DNA of 64,000 bases. Origin: Propionivibrio sp. GTDB lineage: Bacteria; Pseudomonadota; Gammaproteobacteria; Burkholderiales; Rhodocyclaceae. Shown here piece after piece: positions 8,949-17,827 of this stretch. Made by a program: the position numbers and the translations under genes. The DNA lies in contig JADJLB010000001.1 in NCBI GenBank assembly GCA_016705685.1, forward strand, positions 310,001 to 374,000, written 5' to 3'. Positions within the stretch are counted from its first letter, which is position 1. Each line of letters starts with the position of its first letter. The notes under the pieces were generated by a model, which was not told the origin of the DNA, did no database searches, and was given only the letters and a program-made list of their open reading frames with translations.

Positions 8949-8966
8949 CTTCGGATCGATCCGAAG
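8949..8966. other. Perfect 18-bp palindrome after frdD
   Basis: CTTCGGATCGATCCGAAG is a perfect palindrome 10 bases after the frdD stop. It could fold as a hairpin at the end of the frd transcript but has no T-run, so it is either a processing or stabilising hairpin or a protein-binding site. The rest of the 190-base frdD-glpD gap shows no clear promoter. Confidence 0.45.
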
Positions 8967-9129
8967 GATAGTCTCCAGGCGAACGCAGTGAGCGCTCAAC
9001 ATTTCCAGCATCCTGTGCGCTTGCAGGTGTTGGAGGTTGAGACCGCTGCCCACCCGTTGTCATCATTGATCTGGTTAAATCCGACGGTTTGCTGGCGTAA
9101 GGGCGGCATGCCTGACCGAATGACCACCG

Positions 9130-10740
9130 ATGAAGCTTCGTAAGAGCAACATCCAGAAACTGGACAAGGGCATTTATGATGTCCTGATTATCGGCGGAGG
9201 GATAAACGGTGCCGTTTCGGCGGCGTCGCTTTCCGGCAAGGGGGCGAAAGTCGCCTTGATCGAGCAGCGTGACTTCGCCGGCTTCACCAGCCAGCAGTCA
9301 AGCAACCTGGCCTGGGGAGGCATCAAGTACCTCGAAAATCACGATTACGGGCTGGTCAGGAAGCTCTGTCTGAGCCGTAACCGGCTGATCGAGAACTACC
9401 CCTCCCGGGTCAAGGAGATTCGGTTTTATTCCACGGTCGAGAAGGGTTGCCGTTTTCACCCTGCATTCCTGTGGCTGGGCACCTGGGTCTATTGGCTGTT
9501 TGGCAACGGCTTCACGAATATACCGCGCTGGTTGTCCAGAAAAACCGTCCAAACCGAAGAGCCGGTCATTGCGACCGGTAACTTCTACGGCGGATTCGAA
9601 TACTCGGATGCCTACCTGCACGACAATGATTCCCGTTTTGTATTCCAGTTCGTACGGACAGCCATGGATCGCGGCTGCATCGCGGCGAATTACCTGGAAT
9701 CGCTCGGCGCGCGACGGGAACAGGGTTGCTGGCATACGCGTGCCCGGGACGCACTCTCTGGAGAAATCCTGGAAATACGATCCAAGGTTCTGATCAACGC
9801 CACAGGCCCGTTCGTCGACGACCACAACAAACTCACGGGAGAACGCACGGAACACCGCCATCTATTTTCCAAAGGCGTACATCTGATCGTTCCCCGCATC
9901 ACGCCCAACCACCGGATTCTGACATTCTTTGCCGATGATGGTCGCCTGTTCTTTGTGATACCGATGGGCGTTCGGACCTGCATAGGCACGACCGATACCC
10001 AGGTCAGTTCGCCGCATACCGAAGTTACGGACGAAGACCGCAATTTCGTGCTCGACAACATCAACAGGCGACTGAATCTTGCGCAGCCTTTGACGAAAGC
10101 CGACGTCATTTCCGAGCGCTGTGGTGTGCGGCCTCTGGTGATAAAGTCCAGCACAGGCGGTGATGGCGGGAATGACTGGTTGCAGATGTCGCGCAAACAC
10201 GAAATTGACATTGACCGGCAACAGGCGCACATCAGTATTTTTGGCGGAAAACTGACCGACTGCATCAATGTCGGCGACGAAATCTCAGAAATTGTTTTCG
10301 GCATGGGAATCGAATTGCCGCATCGGGAGTACAAGTGGTACGGGGAACCCCACCCCTCGGTGCGTGAGGAATATATGCATCAGGCCAAGCTGATGAATCT
10401 CGACAGCTACACCTCGCCTGAATCGATTGAGAGCCTGAGCAGCCGATTGTGGCGGCGCTACGATCAACAAGCTTTCGAATTGCTCGCGGAGATTCGGGAA
10501 GACCCGCGCCAGGCGGAGGTTCTGATCAAGGGAACGGATTACATCCGATGCGAGATCCGCCTGGCCAAGCATCAGGAGATGATTACCAAGCTTGAGGATT
10601 TCCTGCGTCGACGTTCGAAAATCGCATTGGTTGTCAGACGCGAAGACATCCGGCAGGCTGAAGGCCTGATGGAAGCGTGCGAAATTCTTTTCGGGAACCT
10701 GTCCAGGGAAAAGTACGAGGAGTATTTTCTGTGCCGGTGA
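9130..10740 (+). CDS. glpD: Aerobic-type glycerol-3-phosphate dehydrogenase
   Basis: FAD-linked sn-glycerol-3-phosphate dehydrogenase, which oxidises G3P to dihydroxyacetone phosphate and reduces membrane quinone. The 536-aa protein has the N-terminal FAD fold (DVLIIGGGINGAVSAASLSGKG) with the DFAGFTSQQSSNLAWGGIKYLE motif of the GlpD/GlpA family. It also has SKGVHLIVPR, GVRTCIGTTDTQ and the C-terminal four-helix region rich in acidic and basic residues. ATG 9130 gives the expected start. glpK follows after 47 bases; together they convert glycerol to DHAP. Beside frdABCD this dehydrogenase could feed electrons to fumarate through quinol (inference). No glpF or glpR is visible nearby. Confidence 0.93.
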   Translation: MKLRKSNIQKLDKGIYDVLIIGGGINGAVSAASLSGKGAKVALIEQRDFAGFTSQQSSNLAWGGIKYLENHDYGLVRKLCLSRNRLIENYPSRVKEIRFYSTVEKGCRFHPAFLWLGTWVYWLFGNGFTNIPRWLSRKTVQTEEPVIATGNFYGGFEYSDAYLHDNDSRFVFQFVRTAMDRGCIAANYLESLGARREQGCWHTRARDALSGEILEIRSKVLINATGPFVDDHNKLTGERTEHRHLFSKGVHLIVPRITPNHRILTFFADDGRLFFVIPMGVRTCIGTTDTQVSSPHTEVTDEDRNFVLDNINRRLNLAQPLTKADVISERCGVRPLVIKSSTGGDGGNDWLQMSRKHEIDIDRQQAHISIFGGKLTDCINVGDEISEIVFGMGIELPHREYKWYGEPHPSVREEYMHQAKLMNLDSYTSPESIESLSSRLWRRYDQQAFELLAEIREDPRQAEVLIKGTDYIRCEIRLAKHQEMITKLEDFLRRRSKIALVVRREDIRQAEGLMEACEILFGNLSREKYEEYFLCR

Positions 10741-10751
10741 CTGCCGCCTGA

Positions 10752-12302
<1,551 letters not shown>

Positions 12303-12621
12303 TCAACTTAGGGCCAAGCTTTTGTCACAGCCATCAAGGCGTCAGACAGGTCATTCTCAGCCTCAAGATGACAAAACTGTAATCTGTGCGTCAGGTTCTT
12401 GTTGGGTACGTCGGTGCACACTGTCAACCGGCTTCAACAAGGAGCCGCCGGTAAAATCTCAGCGGTGAACAGCCCTATTCGGCCACCGTTCGCTGCGATC
12501 ATTTGATCGGCAACCCACCGCAGTGCCAAAACGGCGCTTCTCGTAAGGAATGACGGCATTACGCCGACCAATACTGGCCATTGAGAAGCAATCCAGAGAA
12601 TAACCGACGAAAGGAAAGACC
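12303..12621. other. 320-base regulatory gap before the copper genes
   Basis: No gene is supported here. The left part follows glpK without an obvious terminator. The middle contains the AGAT-dyad at 12366-12385 listed separately. The right part reaches the Met-rich protein start, with AGGAAAG near 12610-12620 as its ribosome-binding site. Confidence 0.6.
12366..12385. promoter_or_regulatory. CusR/CopR-type copper response box
   Basis: AGATGACAAAACTGTAATCT is an interrupted palindrome of the form AGATnACA-N4-TGTnATCT. Its inner part, TGACA-N4-TGTAA, has the spacing and bases of the E. coli CusR box and the pseudomonad cop box. It is 237 bases before the Met-rich copper protein, the first gene of the copper island. 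No copRS-type two-component genes lie in the window, so the regulator would have to be elsewhere. Confidence 0.55.
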
Positions 12622-13044
12622 ATGAACGTTCGAGCTGACAGACTGTTGAAACTCATCCTGGCATCCGCGATTGCGGCTCCCATCGCATTGTTTGCCGCAG
12701 AGAAGGCGGATGACAGCCATGAGAGCCACCATCCGGCACAAATGATGAGAGCCGAAACAACGGCCAAGACGGCGCAAACCGCGCCAAACGAGATCATGGA
12801 AAGAATGCAGGTCCGCATGCGAGCCATGCAGCAAATTAGCGATCCGCAGGCACGCATGTCGATGATGATGGCACAAATGCAGGACATGCAGGATATGCAA
12901 GGCATGATGATGGGCATGAACTCGGGTTGCCCGATGGCTGGAGGGAATCAAGGCATGGGTGGCCAGGGCATGATGGGTGGCGGCATGCAAGGCCACATGG
13001 GTTCCGGTAACGCCAAAGCGATGCCCGGCAACCCAGCCAAGTAA
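12622..13044 (+). CDS. Met/Gly-rich periplasmic protein, putative copper binder
   Basis: A 140-aa protein with a Sec signal peptide (KLILASAIAAPIALFAAEK, cleavage likely after FAA). The mature part begins with a His patch (DDSHESHHP). It is then dominated by methionine: MERMQVRMRAMQQI, MSMMMAQMQDMQDMQGMMMGMN and a Gly-Met tail (GGNQGMGGQGMMGGGMQGHMGSG). Such Met/His clusters bind Cu(I)/Cu(II) in periplasmic copper proteins. It opens the copper island directly downstream of a copper-type response box. I recognise no named family; a role in sequestering copper or handing it to CopA is an inference from composition and context. Confidence 0.75.
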   Translation: MNVRADRLLKLILASAIAAPIALFAAEKADDSHESHHPAQMMRAETTAKTAQTAPNEIMERMQVRMRAMQQISDPQARMSMMMAQMQDMQDMQGMMMGMNSGCPMAGGNQGMGGQGMMGGGMQGHMGSGNAKAMPGNPAK

Positions 13045-13093
13045 TCGCAATTCACTGCTCCCGGCGTATTCCAGGTCCATAGAAGCTGCTGCC

Positions 13094-13099
13094 TATAAT
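13094..13099 (+). promoter_or_regulatory. Consensus -10 element just before the 50-aa gene
   Basis: A perfect TATAAT sits 21 bases before ATG 13121, leaving only a very short leader that still contains AAAGGAGG. The -35 is weak: TTCCAG at 13069-13074 with a 19-base spacer, or CCAGGT with 17 bases. A long spacer would suit a MerR-family activator, but no dyad is visible. Confidence 0.4.
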
Positions 13100-13120
13100 C
13101 GATATCGAAAGGAGGCTTGC

Positions 13121-13273
13121 ATGTTGGATTGGTTGAGAAGACTCCGTGAGGATTTCAAGGCTTGGCTTCGGAATAACGCCGAAGCGCATGCCAGATCGAA
13201 ACCAGGCGCCTGCTGCTCTGCGCCACCTCCGGGCGCAGGAAGGCAGAGCAATCACGGAGGCAGTAAATCATGA
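13121..13273 (+). CDS. Small 50-aa protein with a Cys-Cys motif
   Basis: A 50-residue open frame that starts at ATG 13121 behind a near-perfect Shine-Dalgarno (AAAGGAGG, 13108-13115) and overlaps the next cytochrome gene by ATGA, which supports real translation. It has an amphipathic, basic N-terminal helix (MLDWLRRLREDFKAWLRNN) and then GACCSAPPPGAG with an adjacent Cys pair, ending in a Ser/Gly/His tail. There is no signal peptide, so it should be cytoplasmic or membrane-peripheral. The CC pair could bind Cu(I) or act as a small chaperone or haem-delivery factor (inference). Too short to assign. Confidence 0.6.
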   Translation: MLDWLRRLREDFKAWLRNNAEAHARSKPGACCSAPPPGAGRQSNHGGSKS

Positions 13274-13749
13274 TGGGCTATCCGAAATCTTTCCCGACCG
13301 ACGACCATGTCACGCTTCTGGGGAAGTCCCGTGCAACACCAGAAACGCGCGTCGTCCCCGGATTGAAGCGGCGAATCTTACATATCGCGTCCTGGGTTGC
13401 CTTGGCGCTGATTGGCCTGCCGGCTGCCGCACAGGGCATGAATGTTCCCCAGCCCACTCATGGCTTGATGCCCAATCCGGGGGTAGGCAAGGGGATGTTT
13501 GAGAAGAACTGCGCCAGTTGTCACGGCACAGACCTCAAGGGCACCAAAGTCGGTCCTCCATTCCTGCACCCGTTTTACGTTCCTTCGCACCACAGTGACG
13601 CCTCATTCCAGATTGCCGTCAGGAACGGGGTTAAGGCCCATCACTGGCAATTTGGCGACATGGCACCGATTCCCGGAGTCAGCGCCGATGATGTAGCGCA
13701 TATCACGGCCTACGTGCGGGGACAGCAACGCCGCGTAGGCATCCAATAG
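13270..13749 (+). CDS. Membrane-anchored class I c-type cytochrome
   Basis: A 159-aa monohaem cytochrome c. After a 34-residue N-terminal extension there is a hydrophobic segment (ILHIASWVALALIGLPAAA) that should act as signal or anchor. The haem site is CASCHG with Cys81, Cys84 and His85, and the Met ligand is likely in FGDMAPIPGVSADDVAHITAYVR. The long, charged leader before the hydrophobic segment is unusual, and an internal start is possible. Translation is coupled to the 50-aa gene by an ATGA overlap. In this copper locus it may carry electrons to or from the CopA oxidase or a Cu(I)/Cu(II) step (inference). Confidence 0.88.
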   Translation: MMGYPKSFPTDDHVTLLGKSRATPETRVVPGLKRRILHIASWVALALIGLPAAAQGMNVPQPTHGLMPNPGVGKGMFEKNCASCHGTDLKGTKVGPPFLHPFYVPSHHSDASFQIAVRNGVKAHHWQFGDMAPIPGVSADDVAHITAYVRGQQRRVGIQ

Positions 13750-13762
13750 CCTGCGGAATGCT

Positions 13763-14188
13763 GTGAAAGTCAGCGAACTGGCCCAGGCAGCGGGAGTGAC
13801 GCCGGAAACGGTCCGCTATTACCCGCGCGTCGGACTCCTGGCGCCAGCCAAGGATTCCAGCAACGGCTACCGCCGTTTCGACGCCGCCGATCTTGGCAGA
13901 TTACGCTTCGTACTTCGCGCCAAACGTCTCGGTTGTCAACTTGACGAGATCGCTAAGATTTTTGGTCTGGCCGATGGCGGTCGCACGCCTTGCCCAGTGG
14001 TCAGAGAAATTGTCGAACGACGAATCGTCGAGACCCGGGTACGGCTGGCCGAGATGCAGGCCCTGCAGGCACGACTGGAAAACGCTGTGGCCCTGTGGGC
14101 AAGAATGCCTGATGGCGAACCGGATGGCCATGCCGTTTGCGCACTGATCGAGGCGACCGGCGATAGGGGTACTGACCAAGACGGTTGA
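13763..14188 (+). CDS. MerR-family heavy-metal-responsive regulator
   Basis: A 141-aa MerR-type activator. The N-terminal winged helix-turn-helix reads MKVSELAQAAGVTPETVRYYPRVGLLAPAKDSSNGYRRF (family block shown in part), with a typical RYY turn. A dimerisation helix follows. Potential metal ligands are Cys76 in GGRTPCPVVREI, in the position of ZntR/MerR Cys79-82, and a C-terminal Cys in HAVCALIEATG, resembling the CPIIE end of ZntR. This pattern is nearer the Zn/Cd/Pb or general heavy-metal group than CueR, which uses a C-x7-C loop. The start is GTG 13763. It sits between the first cytochrome and copA, and is the best local candidate to act on the 19-bp-spacer promoter at 17769. Confidence 0.86.
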   Translation: MKVSELAQAAGVTPETVRYYPRVGLLAPAKDSSNGYRRFDAADLGRLRFVLRAKRLGCQLDEIAKIFGLADGGRTPCPVVREIVERRIVETRVRLAEMQALQARLENAVALWARMPDGEPDGHAVCALIEATGDRGTDQDG

Positions 14189-14214
14189 TGCGCTGCGGGA
14201 TTCATCGATCCCTA

Positions 14215-14246
14215 TTGACAGGAACAAGGTTTCAGACTGGCTATGC
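14215..14246 (+). promoter_or_regulatory. Possible long-spacer promoter of copA
   Basis: A consensus TTGACA at 14215-14220 is followed after 20 bases by CTATGC at 14241-14246, about 30 bases before the copA start. A 20-base spacer is typical of promoters twisted by MerR proteins, and a MerR gene ends 26 bases upstream. The inner dyad is poor, so this is tentative. Confidence 0.35.
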
Positions 14247-14275
14247 CATTTGTTAATTCTTGAGGATTTGCGTAA

Positions 14276-16105
14276 ATGAAACGTCATACTCCATTTCTTC
14301 TTGCGATTCCCGATCTACCGCGCCGTCGATTTGTGCAAGGCCTGGCTGCCGGCGGGGTATTGCTTGGAGCATCGTCGTGGCCGCTACAGGGATGGGCACA
14401 GCACGCCGATGCCGCCGATGGCCGCGTACCCATACTTCGCGGAACCGAATTTGATCTGGTGGTGGCGAATGCGCCGGTCAATTTCACCGGCAGTCCCGGA
14501 ATGGCCACTACCATCAACGGGTCGATACCGGCGCCGACGCTGCGTTGGCGCGAAGGCGAGACGGTCACCCTCAGGGTCACCAACAAGCTGCCCGTGTCGA
14601 CCTCGATTCATTGGCACGGGATCATTCTGCCCTACCAGATGGATGGCGTTCCCGGGATCAGCTTTGCCGGCATTGCACCAGGCGAAACCTTTACCTACCG
14701 CTTCAAGGTCGGGCAAAGCGGCACCTACTGGTATCACTCGCATTCCGGGTTTCAGGAAATAACCGGCATGTATGGCGCGATCATCATCGAGCCGGCGGGT
14801 GGCTACGCCATCAAGGCGGATCGAGAGCACGTCATCGTCCTGTCGGACTGGACCGATGAAGATCCCATGCGCGTATTTTCCAAGCTCAAAGTCCAGAGCA
14901 ATTACTACAACTATAACCAACCGACCGTTATGGACTTCTTCCGGGATGCCTCACGCAGCGGACTCAAATCGGCAGTCGACGACCGCCGGATGTGGAACGA
15001 AATGCGCATGAGCCCGACCGACCTGGCCGATTTGTCGGCCAATACCCTGACGTTTCTGATGAATGGGAGAACACCCGCAGGCAACTGGACGGGCGTATTT
15101 CGCCCCGGCGAGCGCGTCCGTCTGCGCTTCATCAACAGCGCCGGCAATTCGTTCTACGACGTGCGGATTCCAGGGTTGCAGCTGACCGTGATTCAGGCGG
15201 ACGGGGCGAACGTTGACCCGGTCACCGTGGACGAATTCCGTTTCGGCCCAGGCGAAACCTATGACGTTCTGGTCGAACCCAAGGATGACGCCTACACGAT
15301 CTTCGCCCAATCCATGGATCGCAGTGGTTACGCCAGAGGTACGCTCGCCACCCGCGCCGGGCTGGACGCGCCAGTGCCGGCACTGGAGCGGCCCGAATGG
15401 CTGTCGATGACCGACATGATGGGCTCTATGGGCGGCGGCATGGCCGGCATGAATCACGACGGCTCAGCAGCCATGGATCACTCGACTGGCATGTCGGGGA
15501 TGCATCATAGCGGCATGGCGATGGATCACAGCCAGCACGCGATGCCCGGCATGGCAGCGGCCAACCCTCTGGCCGTGCCGAGCAAGCAGGCCCGCCACGC
15601 ACGCAGCGAATATGGTCCCAGCACCGACATGCGGGTGGATATGGCGCGCACCAACCTGGACGATCCCGGTATCGGCCTGCGCAATAACGGCCGCCGCGTT
15701 CTGACACTGGCCGACTTGCACACGGTGGGTGGGCCGCTTGATCCACGCGGCGCGGAGCGGGAAGTGGAGCTGCATCTGACAGGCAACATGGAGCGCTATA
15801 CCTGGTCGTTCGACGGTCTCGAGTTCGGCCAATCGACACCGGTGCATTTTCGCCATGGCGAGCGGGTACGCGTCATTCTGCATAACGACACCATGATGAC
15901 GCACCCCATGCATCTGCATGGCATGTGGAGCGAACTGGAAACCTCCGAAGGAAAATTTCAGGCACGCCGGCACACCATCCCCGTGCAACCGGCTCAGCGC
16001 ATCAGCTTCCTGGTGACAGCCGACGCCCTGGGCCGCTGGGCCTGGCACTGCCACCTGCTTTTCCACATGGATGCCGGCATGTTTCGCGAAGTACTGGTGG
16101 CTTAA
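14276..16105 (+). CDS. copA: Copper-resistance multicopper oxidase CopA
   Basis: Periplasmic multicopper oxidase of the CopA/PcoA type, which oxidises Cu(I) and binds extra copper in Met-rich loops. The 609-aa precursor has a Tat signal (DLPRRRFVQGLAAGG, hydrophobic region and cleavage near GWAQH). The copper sites are all present: HWHGI, WYHSHSG, the C-terminal HPMHLHGMW, and WHCHLLFHMDAGMF with the type 1 Cys. Between the second and third cupredoxin domains is a Met/His segment (MGSMGGGMAGMNHDGS and DHSQHAMPGM), the cuprous binding region. AGGA at 14262-14268 precedes ATG 14276. CopB follows immediately. This is the oxidase CopA, not the copper ATPase of the same symbol. Confidence 0.96.
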   Translation: MKRHTPFLLAIPDLPRRRFVQGLAAGGVLLGASSWPLQGWAQHADAADGRVPILRGTEFDLVVANAPVNFTGSPGMATTINGSIPAPTLRWREGETVTLRVTNKLPVSTSIHWHGIILPYQMDGVPGISFAGIAPGETFTYRFKVGQSGTYWYHSHSGFQEITGMYGAIIIEPAGGYAIKADREHVIVLSDWTDEDPMRVFSKLKVQSNYYNYNQPTVMDFFRDASRSGLKSAVDDRRMWNEMRMSPTDLADLSANTLTFLMNGRTPAGNWTGVFRPGERVRLRFINSAGNSFYDVRIPGLQLTVIQADGANVDPVTVDEFRFGPGETYDVLVEPKDDAYTIFAQSMDRSGYARGTLATRAGLDAPVPALERPEWLSMTDMMGSMGGGMAGMNHDGSAAMDHSTGMSGMHHSGMAMDHSQHAMPGMAAANPLAVPSKQARHARSEYGPSTDMRVDMARTNLDDPGIGLRNNGRRVLTLADLHTVGGPLDPRGAEREVELHLTGNMERYTWSFDGLEFGQSTPVHFRHGERVRVILHNDTMMTHPMHLHGMWSELETSEGKFQARRHTIPVQPAQRISFLVTADALGRWAWHCHLLFHMDAGMFREVLVA

Positions 16106-16135
16106 GCCATGGAACGCAAAGAGAGGAATTCAAGC

Positions 16136-17125
16136 ATGACGCAGCGTAGGGATTCGCGGACGACCGGGCTGGCATGGGCATTGGCGGCAATGTCCGGATT
16201 GGCCCCGGTGTCGGCGTTGGCACAAAGCGGAATGGCCATGGAGGCAGATCACGCCCACCATCACAACCATGCCATGATGGCCGCACCCGAGGAGCAGAAT
16301 GAGCCCGTCCAGCCCGCAGTGCCGGGCATGGACCACAGCAAAATGGGTCACGGCGGAATGGATCATGGCGAGATGAACATTCAGGGCGGCCCCGCCCCGG
16401 CCGATGCTCGCGACCCTCACGTGTATTCCGATGGCTACGTTCTGGACCAAGGAGCCTATGCCTTGCCGGGAACCCGGCAGCTCAGGATGGCCGACGAACA
16501 CAGCTTCGGCTCGGTGCGTCTTGACCGCCTGGAGCGAACCGACAGCCGAAACGGCAATGCGACATCCTACGATGCCCAAGCCTGGTTCGGGCGCGACTAC
16601 GACCGATTGGTGATCAAGGCCGAGGGCGAAGTGGCCAAAGGCAAGCTGCAGGACGCCCGCACCGAATTGTTGTGGGGCCACGCCATCGCGGCTTACTGGG
16701 ACACGCAATTGGGGGTTCGCTACGACAGCGGCGCCGGTCCCGAACGGGGCTGGCTGGCATTTGGCTTCCAGGGACTATCGCCTTACTGGTTTGAGGCGGA
16801 CGTCACCGCGTACGTTGGTGGCAACGGCAGGACGGCACTGCGTCTTGAAGCCGAATATGAAATTCTGTTGACGCAAAAGCTGATTCTGCAACCACGTGTC
16901 GAATTCAATCTCTACGGGAAGAACGATGCCGCACGGGAAATTGGCAGTGGGTTTTCCACCGGCGTGGCAGGTTTGCGCCTGCGCTACGAAATCAACCGTC
17001 AGTTGGCCCCCTATTTCGGAGTCGAGCGCAGCGGCAAATTCGGAAATACAGCCGATCTGGCTCGCGCTTCCGGCGAGTGGACCACGGAGACCCGCTGGGT
17101 CGCTGGTGTCCGCTTCTGGTTTTGA
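16136..17125 (+). CDS. copB: Copper-resistance outer-membrane protein CopB
   Basis: CopB/PcoB partner of CopA, 329 aa. A signal peptide (GLAWALAAMSGLAPVSALAQ) is followed by a Met/His-rich metal-binding stretch (HAHHHNHAMM, MDHSKMGHGGMDHGEMN). The remainder is a predicted beta-barrel with alternating aromatic strands ending VAGVRFWF, the C-terminal aromatic typical of outer-membrane insertion. ATG 16136 is preferred because GAGAGGA lies 8 bases ahead; the in-frame ATG 16109, four bases after copA, would add nine charged residues before the signal. It forms a transcription unit with copA. Function in copper binding or export at the outer membrane is known for the family; the exact mechanism is not. 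Confidence 0.93.
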   Translation: MTQRRDSRTTGLAWALAAMSGLAPVSALAQSGMAMEADHAHHHNHAMMAAPEEQNEPVQPAVPGMDHSKMGHGGMDHGEMNIQGGPAPADARDPHVYSDGYVLDQGAYALPGTRQLRMADEHSFGSVRLDRLERTDSRNGNATSYDAQAWFGRDYDRLVIKAEGEVAKGKLQDARTELLWGHAIAAYWDTQLGVRYDSGAGPERGWLAFGFQGLSPYWFEADVTAYVGGNGRTALRLEAEYEILLTQKLILQPRVEFNLYGKNDAAREIGSGFSTGVAGLRLRYEINRQLAPYFGVERSGKFGNTADLARASGEWTTETRWVAGVRFWF

Positions 17126-17219
17126 TCGCCCCCTATGCCCGGCACTCAAGAATCGTGCTGTATGGAACACCGGTTAAACCACACCTGACAGAAGATTTGA
17201 CCAAACGAAAGAGATACTC

Positions 17220-17726
17220 ATGAGCAAAGTGAATAGCAAGAAGACCCCACCGCCTGCCACGCCACAGACCGTCCAGACAGCGCGTCGTCAGCCTAACTGG
17301 AAACTCATCGCCACTGCACTGACAGGGCTGGTGATCGCGGCTTTCCTGGCGCTGTCCTACTGGCCAAAATCCGCAAGCGTCCTCGCAGCCGCGTCAGCGA
17401 AACCTGAACACGGCGAGGCGCTGTACCAGCAGTATTGCGTTGCCTGCCATGGTGCCAAAGGCGTCGGCGAAGCCGGCTGGCAAACCCGTGAGCGCGGGGC
17501 GCCGGCACTCGACAGCACAGGCCATGCCTGGCATCACGGAGATGCCCAACTGGTGAGCATGATCCTCGACAAGCCGGTCCCCGATTCGAAAATGCCAGCG
17601 TGGAACGGCATCCTATCAAGGGATGATGCACTTGATCTGCTGGCCTACATCAAGACGCTATGGACCCCTTACATTCGCGACAACTGCCAGGGCGCCCGCC
17701 ACATGCAGTGTATGACTATGCGTTGA
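17220..17726 (+). CDS. Membrane-anchored c-type cytochrome
   Basis: A 168-aa monohaem cytochrome c anchored by one N-terminal helix (WKLIATALTGLVIAAFLALSYW) after a 27-residue positive tail. Haem is bound at CVACHG (Cys73, Cys76, His77), and the axial Met is probably in VPDSKMPAWNG. The fold ends with LLAYIKTLW, as in cytochrome c-type domains. An unusual C-terminus, NCQGARHMQCMTMR, adds two Cys, one His and three Met that could bind copper. Located 94 bases after copB. Function in copper handling is inferred from position only. Confidence 0.88.
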   Translation: MSKVNSKKTPPPATPQTVQTARRQPNWKLIATALTGLVIAAFLALSYWPKSASVLAAASAKPEHGEALYQQYCVACHGAKGVGEAGWQTRERGAPALDSTGHAWHHGDAQLVSMILDKPVPDSKMPAWNGILSRDDALDLLAYIKTLWTPYIRDNCQGARHMQCMTMR

Positions 17727-17768
17727 GCTGGCCGACGCCGTTGATCCAGAGAGCCCGTGAAAGAACGC

Positions 17769-17799
17769 TTGACCTGTGTGCGACGTACAGGTCTACAGT
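17769..17799 (+). promoter_or_regulatory. MerR-type promoter with 19-bp spacer and central dyad
   Basis: TTGACC (17769-17774) and TACAGT (17794-17799) are 19 bases apart, the hallmark of promoters activated by MerR-family regulators. The spacer region holds a 7-bp dyad, GACCTGT at 17771-17777 and ACAGGTC at 17787-17793, placed as in mer, znt and cad operators. It reads toward the HD-GYP gene, whose ATG at 17828 follows by 28 bases. Confidence 0.7.
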
Positions 17800-17827
17800 G
17801 AATTAGAACGCATGGGACAAGCGAATC

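Noticed and set aside
16109..16135. ATG 16109 as the copB start
   Set aside because: It would add nine charged residues before the signal peptide, whereas ATG 16136 has a well-spaced GAGAGGA.
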